From contig JAVGVS010000008.1 in assembly GCA_032718565.1 (NCBI GenBank), positions 248,001 to 312,000 of the forward strand: a stretch of DNA of 64,000 nucleotides. The letters are read 5' to 3'. This document shows, one piece after another, positions 54,339-63,905 of the stretch. Below the pieces are notes generated by a model. That model was not told the origin of the DNA. It was given only the letters and a program-made list of their open reading frames with translations, and ran no database searches. Source of the DNA: Distichodus sexfasciatus (Eukaryota > Chordata > Actinopteri > Characiformes > Distichodontidae). Made by a program: the position numbers and the translations under genes. Each line of letters starts with the position of its first letter. Position 1 is the stretch's first letter.

Positions 54339-54450
54339 TCACATAACTATGCAGAAGCTGGACTTTAATCTTCTGTGTAGGGGTGTTGCCTCCTCACTGT
54401 CAAGTTGGGCAGAGGGTGAGATATCTGTGCTTTCCAGCAGCGGGGCTTCG
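54339..54450 (-). CDS. ttc24: ttc24 exon 14: C-terminus with CIVM end
   Basis: After TTTGTTCATAG it reads SEAPLLESTDISPSAQLDSE, then EATPLHRRLKSSFCIVM and TGA. The last four residues fit C-aliphatic-aliphatic-X with X = Met, and basic residues lie just upstream. Confidence 0.75.
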
Positions 54451-57400
54451 CTATGAACAAATATAAACAAATGATCAGTCATATCTCCTCACTACTATTT
54501 GGCCAGGAAGTAAAAAGTTTGTTGTCTGAGAACAGCCCCTTACCTGCTTGGCTCTCCTTGTTTTTGCTTAGAGCTTCCACATGGGGGCTCATCTAAAAGA
54601 GGAAATTGTTCATAATGTATCATAATAATATTTAATCCTCAGTTTAATCCTTTTCATTATATCTTTTCATTACATAAAAGTATGTATACAAATCAGAACA
54701 CAAAGAATTGTACTGTGCGTGCACATGCATAGACCTACCCTTCTTTGGAATAACATGTGAGTCTGCGGGAATCTGGAGCTCAGGTTTTTCATATGTGTTA
54801 TTTAAATTCCTACCATGCAAATAGACACTTAAATTACAAAAAACAACATTTCATCTTACTCACTGTCGAACTTCAGCATTCTAAGAGAACACAAGGGACA
54901 TGAAATTAAAGTATCCAGAAAACTTTAATCCTGATTGATTGTTCGAACAATGTGCATCTGTGCAAAAGGCAAAAAATTTAAGATTTCATATCTAAGAAGT
55001 CTTACTTTCAGAAGTCATACAGTAGCGTCTACAGAAAGCACTTGTCAGAAAGCACTTGTGAGCTAATTAGAATAATTGATGCAAACTCAATAAATCTGAC
55101 TAACATTACAAACATTGTCACATCAGGTAAATTCTAGCTGACTTGATCTTATCGAACAGACTGTCTATGTTTTGTAAAGCTACATTGTCATTTTCTTGAA
55201 AGGATGGTTGCTAGAGAGCTTTTTAATTATTACTACTTATTTAATTGATTCATTGATTTGAGGGTAGCAAAGGCCGAATCAATTGTAACTTCTGTTAAAT
55301 CAATACTTTCTGTCTCGTAAAATAATTAGCAAAGGACATCTGCAGCAGCCCTGAAGTAATGCCCAATGTTAACTACTAAAAGGAATTTTGATCTTTATTT
55401 TGGAAGTCCATGGTCATTCTGTTTTATATTTGCTGTTGAAATCTGCTGTAAATGACCAGATAAAGTAATACACAGTAGTTCAAAAACTATATATATTTGA
55501 TGAGAATCACTATGTACCTGTTGGCCTCCGGCAGTGCACTTAGGTATTCGGGCTGTTCTGTGTGTGCTACTCTTGATGACAACACCATATCATCAGGGTC
55601 TTTCCTGTGTCCATATGGTTCTGTAGTTCTCCAATCTTTAAAAAGGAAAAAAACGAAGAAAAACGTGCAATTATAAAACTACATAGGCAAATCTTTAAAA
55701 AATATATTTTAAAAATGTAAAACATTGGTACTATAAGAGTGAAAATTTTCAGAATTTCATTGGTCACAGGTACAGTATGTTTTGAGTCATACCCTGGGAC
55801 TCTGCTCTGTGGCTGTTCGGCAGTTCTCTTCTCCGCTGGTCACCCTGAGTAGCCTCAACAGCCCTCCGGTCAGCCATTCTGCATGAACATTGTACAAAAT
55901 ATGAAATCTGACCAAAGCCCAAGCAGAAACCAAGAATTTGCTAGGAACCAAGTAACTGTAAGTAAGCATCAAAGCACAGTTATGGAGCTGGAAATTTGAC
56001 AGTGGATTCTGTATTACCGTAGCTGCTGCCTGTGCAAATGCCTCTCCTGGACAGCTCGGCGTGCAGGAGGCCCTCTCTGTCACGAAATAACAAACTACTG
56101 AAACAACACCTTCCAGTCTGACATTTCAAAATACCACTGTCCTTAACATTTCTAAGACGGGAATGATGATACATTTCTGCTAAAATTGGTCCAAAGGAGC
56201 ACACACAGAGGTCAGTGTGAAGGCTGGGTCACCTGCTGCATGGTCAGCTTTAGTTGCAGAGCCTCACTCAACTTATTGACCAAGCGTTCTTGCACGGAGC
56301 TAGAGACATCCTGCAGGAAAAGATCCATATTTATAGGTAAGTGCATATTTACTTGATAGGTCCAAGATTTGATCAATGTAAATGACTCCTAGATGATAAT
56401 GAAAACACTCATGAAGGCATCTGTCTGACACGATGTAGGCAGATCTGGTAAATATTATAACAATAATAATCAAAACAGGATAACTTATCTATTACAGTTG
56501 AAATCCAGTGTTGATTTACAGTACACAGAAAGCAAACAGGTATAATCAGCTTTGAAAAAGGACTATTCCTCTCACAGTCTGGCCTGTTCTCCTCTGCCAG
56601 GACACTAGTGGCCGCTATACTCTTTCACCTTTGTTTCTCCAAATTTAAGTTGGATGCTGGACTTTGTGTCATCTTTACTTTCATATATATGAAAGTTGTC
56701 TTAGTCCTATAGTGTTCCCTGTGGTTGGTAGTGAAGTGGTTAAGGTACTCGCCTCTGCTTCAAATCCTACCTCTGGAACTACCACCACTAGGTCTCTGAG
56801 CAAAACCCTAAATCCCAAGTTGTTTCTGGGAGACTGTTCCTGTAATTAAGAAATGGAAGTCACTCTGGATAAGAGTGCTAAATGATTTGAATGTAAATTT
56901 ACATCAGGTTCAGGTTGTCTGTTTTGTTCTTATGTTGTCTCAGGACTGAGCAGAGAGGCTTTGTTTTGATCATGTTTGCCCTTTTTACGTTGATAAATCA
57001 AGTAAAGACTCATTTCTGCCTCAACATGCACATAGATATATGAAAGAACACTAAAACCAAGACAAATGGGAAAAGCCAACGTTAACAGAGAGAAACACAG
57101 GCGCCACACATCAGGGCAAACACCATACACAAAACACCATACACAAAAAAAGGTAGAAAAGACGGCCTCTAGTGGCCAGGCAGGGGAATTGTGACAATTT
57201 CTCTATAATTCCTAATGGAAGAAAGGAAGATGATGTAACAGTGTGTGCTGCGAAAAGGTATGTTTAGTCTGTTTGGTTGTTTTTTAATAATCCATAGAAG
57301 AAGTATCACAGAACAAGCCTTAATTCTTGTCTCTCCACGTGTGGCGGAATGTTAACTGCTGATCACACAGCCTCAAGGAGCAGCTCAGCACAGCAGGAGA

Positions 57401-60400
57401 CAGCCAGTAACTGACCAGCTCCATCTAACAGATGTCCATCTTTCACATTGAACAGAGACAGAAGAAACCATTGATCCCACACAAACAGAGCCCTGGCCGA
57501 GAATCAGGATTGCAGAGATCAGAGTGCTACAACGCAACAGGTTTGGGATTTGGGATGAAGACTCTCACCTTGCATTTGGAGAGCAGCGACAAGGCCTCCT
57601 TGTAGTAAAGAATGGCTTTCTCTGGGTCTCTTTTTCTCATTCTGATTCCTGCCAGGCCCTCACATGCCTGCCACTGGCCTGAGGAATCGTCTGTAACAAG
57701 GCAGATTTAAAAAAGAAAAAGAAAGATCAGGGGACAGCTGGCGAGTGGATAAATGTGATTATGATTCTAAATGTGACCATTACCACTGTCTTTGAAGGCC
57801 TGTTGTGCATGTAAGTAGCTCTCTCCTGCCTCCTCCAGCTTGCCCAGCTCACTGAGTGCGTAGCCCAGGTTACAAAAACACCGTCCCTGAGCCTGACGGC
57901 TGCTCAGTGATCCTACCAAGACAGTGAAGGGGATAGATAACAGCTAATATAAACACAAATGCTTGCTTTTGTTTCACTGTTCGGCAATGTGAGTCATCTG
58001 CAGCGCCTCTGTTCAGTACTATTGACCAATTAAGTGCTATCCTTTGAGCCCAGACCTATAGAAACTGCAGAGAGAAATGGGGGTGAACAAACATTAAGAG
58101 AGCATGAGTCATATCGGTTTGGTTGCTTGTCACTACATGTTCTTCTTAACAAAAGCAAGCCTCCTGCATGGTCGTCATAATAGCCATACGCACACAAAAA
58201 CACACACCTCTGATGACACACAAGGGATGGAGGGATGACGTAAAAGCAACCCAGGCTGTATATGTGTGCCTTTGAGAGAGTGCAAGGGAGAGGAAGGCAG
58301 ACTGAAGTGAGAGAGAGAAAGAGGGAGAGAGATGTAGAAGATGCTGCTGTAAGCTTTTCTTTCCTCTCCCCTGAGGCAGACGTATGGCTTGCAGCTGCAT
58401 ATTTTTCGTTGACACTGAACCTGCTCACTAGTGCACTACGGTAACGGCATGGACATTAATGGTATTAAAGGTGAGGTGAAGCCCTGCAAATGGATATTAA
58501 CATATCTACAGGAACTACAGTAAATAAATCATGTGCCATTTGTGAAGGTACACATCTACACTGTGAGTCAAAGAGACTGCAGTACTTTTGCCAGCAACTC
58601 TGGCATATGAAAGAATTGAATAATTTTCACAGCTGCATTCAAAATTATATCTGCAACAAAGTGATTGTTTTACTGTAAACATATTACAACATTGGCAAAA
58701 CCAAAAATATAGGAAAAAAGTATAGAAACAAGGGTTATTGACAATGCGATCAACCAGTGGTGTTCAGAACTCTGTTCCAGTGTCAATGTAAAAGGGAAGA
58801 ATTTGAACATTCCTTGCAACTTGTGATTGCAAAAGCAGCTTATTCAATTTGATAAGTAAACTTGAATGATTATTTGTGAACACACCACAGCACATCATGT
58901 GTAGCGTTTGGGGACAGTACCTTACTCATGAGTACCACAGTGGTACCTTTACCGGTTCAGGATTCGAACCAGCGACCTTCCGATCACAGGATGAACCCGC
59001 TAACCGTTATGCTGTCAACTGACACAAGATTGATGACAAATGCAGACAGGCGCCTTTTTTGGACCAATGTGAGGTAAAAAAATTGTATGTTCACAGAATC
59101 ATGTTTGTTTAACATTTAACACTTGAGTAGCTCCAACTGTGAAGATAATTGATGTGTAACTCTGATAGGATTTTGGAAAGGATTTAACTTCAACCCCATG
59201 GTAATACTCTAGTTGGCTTGCAGCTCTTGATTTAGTTCTATTTTCACTAGTATGAGAGTTTTCTCAGTGGACTAAAAAGCATATCTCTCTGGGTAAGTGC
59301 TCTGGCAAATGGCAAATGTAAATATTAAAATATCAAATAAATCCTTCATTTCCACTGATAAGTACATGGCTGAGGATGCACTGTTTCTCTTAACCACACT
59401 GTCTTCTGGCGTTTTTGGCTTGCTCACCGTGAAGAGCAGCTGCTTCCCTGTGGTACTCCAGGGCTCGCTGGTACTGGGCCAGGGTGTTGTGGACGGCACC
59501 CAGGTTCTGCAGCACCACGGCCAGCCTGCGAGGTGAAGAACGCACCAGCGGCAGGGCCAACTGGTAGCACTCAGAGGCCTCAGGAAAGAGCTTCAGCTGG
59601 GAGAAACTGAGACCAACTGCATTGTACAGTTTTCCTAAAAAAAAAAAGAAGAAGTTTAATTAAAATCTTGTTGGGTTTAAAAATCATGAAACAAGTTTCA
59701 ACATATACTTTGTCATACTGCATGATCAATGGCAAATTGTATTATAGTGATAGAGAAAGACTGATTAACACAGTGGCTGATGACTCTGAGAGGCATGAGA
59801 CAATTTTATCTTTCATAAATGGGATATTAAAAGCTTTGAATTCTTTTTTGTCTGACTGTTACATTGAGGATGTCACTTATATGTTGCATAAGTCTCTTTT
59901 TGTCCCCTCAGCACCAGCATATTGATTATACTTCACCAAGTGTCTCATTCTCCGTAATGTTGGCACTCAGCTCCAAGCACTCCGTAAGGACGCTGATCAC
60001 ATCATCAACTGTGAAGCAGTCACACTGTAGCATGTGGTTCCCAGCATCCTTCAGAGCCACAGCAGAAGAGGCTGGTTTCGCAGCCACTTTATAGCTGTCC
60101 GCTGCACGCAGGTAGCTCTCCGCTGCTTCTGCCCACTCCTGCAGCAAAATGTGCAATTGTGTGAATAAATCGTTTAACATGGCCACTGAAACACAAATCA
60201 CAGCAGACTAACTGGGCAATTTTTAAGTAAGCAAGTCAGTAAGTAAAGTAAGTAGCACTTTTCACAAAAATGGGTTACAAAAAACATTTTACAACATACC
60301 TAAAGTCATGCTAGCTAGTTTAAACTGGCTACACATTGAAATGGTGGTTACTTGCCTCTGGAACAAGAGGTTGTGGCTTTAAATCCTACCTTTAGCATTA

Positions 60401-61885
60401 CCACCACTGGCCCCCTGAGCAAGACCTTTAACCCCAAGCTGCTCCAGGGAGTTTATTCCTCTAGTTAGGAAATGGAAATTGCTCTGGATAAGAGTGCCCA
60501 GTTAAATGCCATAAATGTAAATTGTCACTGTATAAATCTAAAGCTGCCTCCTCAAACAATCAACTTCTTAATGGGTTGACTGATAATCCATGAGAGTTAG
60601 ATATAAGCATTTTCTGTGTTGTAGAGCTACATACCTTCCTGCGCAGGTGACAGTGGGCCAGTCTAATGCAGGTGTCACCCTCGCTGGAGCCGTCTCCCTG
60701 TGAGCGGTAGAGCTGAGCAGCCTGCAGGTAGTGTCTGGCCGCCTGAGTGTGGTTCTCCAGAGCCTCGTGGGCTGATGCCAGGTTAAACTGAAGATCGGCT
60801 ACACGCTCTCCCCGTTCCCCCGGTTCGGCTCGAGACAAGAAGTCCAGTCCTTTTTGAGGCTTACCTGCCTCTACGTATGCTGCTCCAAGGTTAAAGGCAC
60901 ACGCTCGCAGCACTTTGGCCTCTTTTAGCTGAGGAACGAGGCACATTTTGAGCCCCTTTTAATTCATTCAAAAATCAGCAATTCCAATAAAAGCATTTTA
61001 GTTTAGTAAGAGCTCTGGAAGTCAGTGAGATCCCTGTAAAAGCTTACATTAGATTTTCTGTGCGGGACTACTTTTAAATTAACTTTCTTGTCAGTTTTCT
61101 AGTTTTTTTCCCATTGTACCCATGTAATAATTGAACAGGATAATAATCTGCTGAATTCATTCCAGATTTTGGATGCATTAGTAACAGGTGGCAAATTAAT
61201 TGTTCAACGTTTTTAAAAAGTAAAAATAAAAAATCTAAAGAGCCCCTGTCCTAGGCCTTAAACCCCAAGTTTCTTCAGGTAGACTCTCCCTGCTATCAGG
61301 AAAACGTAGTCATTCTGCAGTATCTGCTAAATGCCATGAATGTAAAAGTAAGTAGAGTACGTGTAAGTCTGTGTCTCACTGAACAAAACTGAGAAACAGC
61401 ACAAAATGTGCTTTTAGGCAGAGTGCGAATTACCCCTCCATAATTGGGGGGGGTAATTTGCCTTCATGCCTTCATAACAGAACCCCCCCAAACTGCTATT
61501 TTTGTCTCTTTGGGGGGGTCTGGGTCTTGATCGGGGGGTACAGTACCCCCCAGCACCCCCCGTAATTCGAACCATGCTTTTAGGTTTGAAAGCATTGGTT
61601 GTTGCAAGCTAAAAATCCTCAAAAGCCTGAATTTACCAACCTCTTTTTAGAATGTAAATGTACTGTGTATCACTATTTTACCTTTACGGCAGCTTTGAAG
61701 GCCTTCTTGAAGTAATCCAGAGATTGAGCGCAGTCTCCCTGCTGTAGAGCTTTATGACCACTTGCTGTAAGACTCTCTATGCCCACCTGGACCTCTGAGT
61801 CCTCTACATCTTCACTCTTCCCTTTCCTGGTGCTCTTCTTTTTCTTCTTCTGAGAATCTCGGGATGGCGAACCATCGGAGGCCAT
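54339..61885 (-). CDS. ttc24: Tetratricopeptide repeat protein 24-like, complete 14-exon gene
   Basis: Minus-strand join 61885-61682, 60928-60635, 60138-59937, 59634-59428, 57912-57784, 57690-57569, 56310-56233, 56076-56018, 55878-55793, 55635-55518, 54880-54864, 54762-54739, 54592-54544, 54450-54339: 1701 nt, 566 residues plus TGA, with continuous phase. Human TTC24 is of similar length (582). The N-terminus has a KKKKK run (13-17). TPR helices run from about 45 to 386, for example SGHKALQQGDCAQSLDYFKK, FNLGAAYVEAGKPQKGLDFL, LQNLGAVHNTLAQYQRALEY and CNLGYALSELGKLEEAGESY. The C-terminal 180 residues are charged, Pro/Ser-rich and probably disordered, ending RRLKSSFCIVM, a basic patch before a CaaX-like box. 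TPR arrays bind other proteins; no specific role is established for TTC24. The head-to-head neighbour at 63872 supports the identification. Confidence 0.8.
54544..54592 (-). CDS. ttc24: ttc24 exon 13 (49 nt)
   Basis: CTCTTTTAG acceptor and GTAAGG donor. Encodes DEPPCGSSKQKQGEPSR. The only open frame that joins exon 12 to exon 14 uses phase 1 in and phase 2 out. Confidence 0.65.
54739..54762 (-). CDS. ttc24: ttc24 exon 12 (24-nt microexon)
   Basis: Acceptor TTCCCGCAG, donor GTAGGT, adding NSHVIPKK. An alternative AG ten bases upstream would break the frame into exon 13 (TGA), so this acceptor was chosen. Confidence 0.5.
54864..54880 (-). CDS. ttc24: ttc24 exon 11 (17-nt microexon)
   Basis: Acceptor GTTCTCTTAG and strong donor GTGAGT enclose 17 bases coding RMLKFD in the continuing frame. 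Its phase (2 in, 1 out) is exactly what exons 10 and 12 need. Confidence 0.55.
55518..55635 (-). CDS. ttc24: ttc24 exon 10
   Basis: Reads DWRTTEPYGHRKDPDDMVLS, then SRVAHTEQPEYLSALPEANR. Hydrophilic, outside the TPR array. TTTTTAAAG acceptor and GTACAT donor, phase 1 to 2. Confidence 0.7.
55793..55878 (-). CDS. ttc24: ttc24 exon 9
   Basis: Arg/Glu-rich segment RMADRRAVEATQGDQRRREL continuing to RAESQ. The acceptor is TTCATGCAG. The donor G|GTATGA sits one base into a codon. Confidence 0.65.
56018..56076 (-). CDS. ttc24: ttc24 exon 8
   Basis: Reads RGPPARRAVQERHLHRQQL, an Arg/Gln-rich linker. Two AG choices lie two bases apart; only the upstream one keeps exon 9 open, the other gives a TGA. 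Confidence 0.55.
56233..56310 (-). CDS. ttc24: ttc24 exon 7
   Basis: 78 nt, 26 codons, phase 0 at both ends: DVSSSVQERLVNKLSEALQL then KLTMQQ, an amphipathic helix at the end of the TPR block. It can be skipped without a frame change. Confidence 0.75.
56724..56896 (+). repeat. V-SINE copy in ttc24 intron 6, opposite to the gene
   Basis: TGAAGTGGTTAAGGTACTCG head, CTTCAAATCCTACC B-box relic, then AAGTCACTCTGGATAAGAG and a short tail. Confidence 0.8.
57569..57690 (-). CDS. ttc24: ttc24 exon 6: TPR
   Basis: Reads DDSSGQWQACEGLAGIRMRK, then RDPEKAILYYKEALSLLSKC, a clear TPR helix pair (A-L-Y-Y-x-E-A). CTTGTTACAG acceptor and GTGAGA donor. Confidence 0.85.
57784..57912 (-). CDS. ttc24: ttc24 exon 5: TPR
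   Basis: Reads GSLSSRQAQGRCFCNLGYAL, then SELGKLEEAGESYLHAQQAF and KDS. The G-x-A-x-x-x-N-L-G-x-A pattern is a canonical TPR helix A. Phase 1 in and out. Confidence 0.88.
58866..59025 (-). repeat. tRNA-SINE copy in ttc24 intron 4, minus strand
   Basis: Has AGTACCACAGTGGTACCTTT, GGATTCGAACCAGCGACCTT and CCGCTAACCGTTATGC at the head end. The CTTCACGGATGGG segment is deleted, so the copy is internally shortened. Confidence 0.75.
59428..59634 (-). CDS. ttc24: ttc24 exon 4: two TPR motifs
   Basis: Reads GKLYNAVGLSFSQLKLFPEA, SECYQLALPLVRSSPRRLAV, then VLQNLGAVHNTLAQYQRALE and YHREAAALH. The acceptor lies just after an oligo-T run and the donor is GTGAGC. Confidence 0.88.
59937..60138 (-). CDS. 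ttc24: ttc24 exon 3: TPR
   Basis: Reads EWAEAAESYLRAADSYKVAA, KPASSAVALKDAGNHMLQCD, then CFTVDDVISVLTECLELSAN ending ETL. It starts after TTTTGCTGCAG, phase 0, and ends G|GTGAAG, phase 1. Confidence 0.88.
60341..60522 (+). repeat. V-SINE copy in ttc24 intron 2, opposite to the gene
   Basis: GGTTGTGGCTTTAAATCC, CCCAAGCTGCTCCAGGGAG and CTCTGGATAAGAG then GTTAAATGCCATAAATGTAA. The copy is about 200 bases from exon 3. Confidence 0.85.
60635..60928 (-). CDS. ttc24: ttc24 exon 2: two TPR motifs
   Basis: Reads LKEAKVLRACAFNLGAAYVE, AGKPQKGLDFLSRAEPGERG, then ADLQFNLASAHEALENHTQA and IRLAHCHLRRK. 98 codons, phase 0 both ends, GTATGT donor. Confidence 0.9.
60929..61681 (-). other. ttc24 intron 1 (753 bp)
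   Basis: Contains a partial V-SINE tail (61245-61348, plus strand) and a 156-bp G/C-run element with a 10-bp duplication (61419-61574). Confidence 0.7.
61419..61574. mobile_element. Small MITE with poly-G/poly-C tracts and 10-bp target duplication
   Basis: TGCTTTTAGG flanks both ends exactly (61409-61418, 61575-61584). Termini CAGAGTGCGAATTAC and (reverse complement) TGGTTCGAATTACG are inverted repeats. The interior has G8, G7 and G6 runs and a perfect GGGGGGTAC/GTACCCCCC stem (about 61533-61551). Confidence 0.75.
61682..61885 (-). CDS. ttc24: ttc24 exon 1 (first coding)
   Basis: 68 codons: MASDGSPSRDSQKKKKKSTR, then an acidic stretch and the first TPR helices (ESLTASGHKALQQGDCAQSL and DYFKKAFKAAVK). 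Donor GTAAAA, phase 0. Confidence 0.85.
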
Positions 61886-63871
61886 AGTAGGAAGAAGACA
61901 TTAAGGTCATGTATAGACATAATCCTAATGAGAAAAAGAAGAAATAATTAATAACAATTCTGTCCAAAATCGTCCTTCACCTTTAAACGGGGCTCTGACC
62001 CATGTGCTGGAGATCAGCTTGTACTAGCACGAAGTCACGGACACTGCGGTTGTGAACAGTTGCGAGGATTCACGCTTCACTTATGAATGTTTTATCACTA
62101 GTCTAGAGTATCACTCTTCCAAACAGTTAGCAAAGCATTCATAACAGTTTCATTATCTCCTATATTGTTCTACATTATCATTTTTCGTTCGTACTGTAGT
62201 AAAACTACGTCTTCGCTTTTAAATGTAAGGTAAACACAACCAGGTAATGCTAATGTTGACGTTAGTACTAATGCTAAATGCATATTAATCATTAACTTAC
62301 TCTTCTTGTAAGTTGTGCCATTTTTCCAGAAATCCACGGTTGAAGTACCCGCAAATAATATTAAATAACGTGTAGTATTTATATAGCAGATACGTAGTAG
62401 TCTGGCTAACTGCTCGGCTCTGATGGACCTGGTGGTAGTTTCTGACATCCGCGCTGCTGACCACATGGTTGTTTGACTTCGTTTCCATAGCGACACATCT
62501 ACATTTTTGTGGCATTTTATGTGATCCCTAAACTTAATACATATATACACAATGTAAACATGTTGATTTGTACAGTTCACATACTTTCTTTACTACTTTA
62601 AAAAGAGAGAGAGAAAACGCGACGAAACTTTTTTACACAGTGTACTACAATTTCCACAATGCACTACGAGTTGCAGGCGTGGCTACGGCTTTCTCTGGTC
62701 TGTTGTGTTGAATACGTATTGAAAGCCAAAAAATATATATAGTGGAGTACTGTAAATGTCGAGCAAGGAGAGGTTAGGGAAGTCGCTATGTAGAGTTATT
62801 TATAATTAGGTCTGCACAATGTTATGCAGTGTCGAGACAAATTTCATCAGACTCGTCATGCTGAAACTTTTCGCTGCTTGATAAATAAAGGTTGCCTTTT
62901 CCCATGACTGATCTACAAGTGCATTTTTGATACAACATAATTTAAAAGAGTTTTTTTGCTGATGCAAACAGAGCTTTATTTTCATCTGAAAATGTTCATT
63001 CCTGAGAAATACCGTTCAGGTATTGGGACAGTTGGCAGAATAAGGTTTAGGGAGTTGGCCCCGTGATCTAAGGATCGCCGGTTCAAGTGCCGGACCCGTA
63101 AAGGTACTAGTGGTACTCAAGCAAGGTACTGTGCTTCCCGGGCGCTGCCAAAAGCTGCTCCTTCACGGATGGGTCAAATGCATTTTGTTGTGCACAGTGT
63201 GCTGTGCTGTATTCACAAAGACAAATAATCACTCATTTCAATTAATGCACTTCAATTAATACTTAAACAGAGTAAATGTAAAAATAAACACACATCGGTG
63301 CATTTAAATCACTCAAAAATTTCTAGAATGTTTCATTCTTTATAAATAGAGCTATTGTAGTCAATTGTTTAAAACGCCATTTACAAATCGCAGGAGGAAA
63401 CGTCTTTACAATGTCATTTTTTCTCCTTTCTGCCGCGGTATTTTTCCTGAAGAGGAAGAAAGAAGCCATTGCCGTTAACTACCACTTGTGGCGCTGTAAC
63501 GCGCTCGGACGCAGTTTGGGGGCGTGACCGCCGCCTCTCAGCCAATAGGATCGCGGCGGGACATTCAAACCTGTCGTAAAGTAAACAGCTCGCGTCTCAC
63601 CTCAGCGCTGCAAGGCAACCCGAGCTCTGCATTCTTTTGGTTTCTTTAATGTTGACACTAGTTTTACGTCTAAGTCTTGTTATCAGCTATACAATCGTTT
63701 CTGCGTCTTTATTTTATTTATTAGCCTGTTTTTGAAACCTTGTTTTAACGCCGTCTTTGCTTGAGCCGTTGCGCTGGCAGTTTGCTTGCTGTGTCGGGAG
63801 GAGGCTGTAGCTTAGCTTACTTAGGCATTTTCTGTTCAGTTGAAGGGCTTTTAGTGTTCATACCGAGAGAA
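61886..63871. promoter_or_regulatory. Head-to-head intergenic region with ttc24 and IQGAP-like promoters
   Basis: On the minus strand a GTAAGT donor near 62304 suggests a noncoding ttc24 exon at about 62305-62500. 62644-62667 resembles the ZNF143/Staf site (ACTACAATTTCCACAATGCA), typical of vertebrate promoters. On the plus strand 63490-63610 is CpG-rich, with CCAAT at 63542-63546 and GGCGG-GACA-TTCAAA at 63555-63569. A SINE lies between them. Confidence 0.55.
63024..63235 (+). repeat. tRNA-SINE copy between ttc24 and the IQGAP-like gene
   Basis: GGGACAGTTGGCAGAATAAG head, GATCGCCGGTTCAAGTGCC B box, GGACCCGTAAAGGTACTAG, CTGCTCCTTCACGGATGGG and ACAAATAATCACTCATTTC tail. One of the most complete copies, useful as a family reference. 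Confidence 0.88.
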
Positions 63872-63905
63872 ATGGGAGATTCCGGAGTTCCTCTCCGTTC
63901 AGGCT
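63872..63905 (+). CDS. First coding exon of an IQGAP-like gene (partial, runs off window)
   Basis: ATG in a GAGAAATGGGA context starts MGDSGVPLRSG plus one T, then a strong GTAAGT donor. The exon follows a CpG-rich promoter. In human, IQGAP3 lies head-to-head beside TTC24, and IQGAP proteins have a short first exon that leads into a Tyr-containing segment; the leftover T fits a Tyr codon. This is inference from position and exon form; eleven residues cannot prove homology. Confidence 0.4.

Noticed and set aside
62170..62580. 136-codon minus-strand frame upstream of ttc24
   Set aside because: It crosses a good GTAAGT donor and shows no domain; better explained as a noncoding first exon plus intron.
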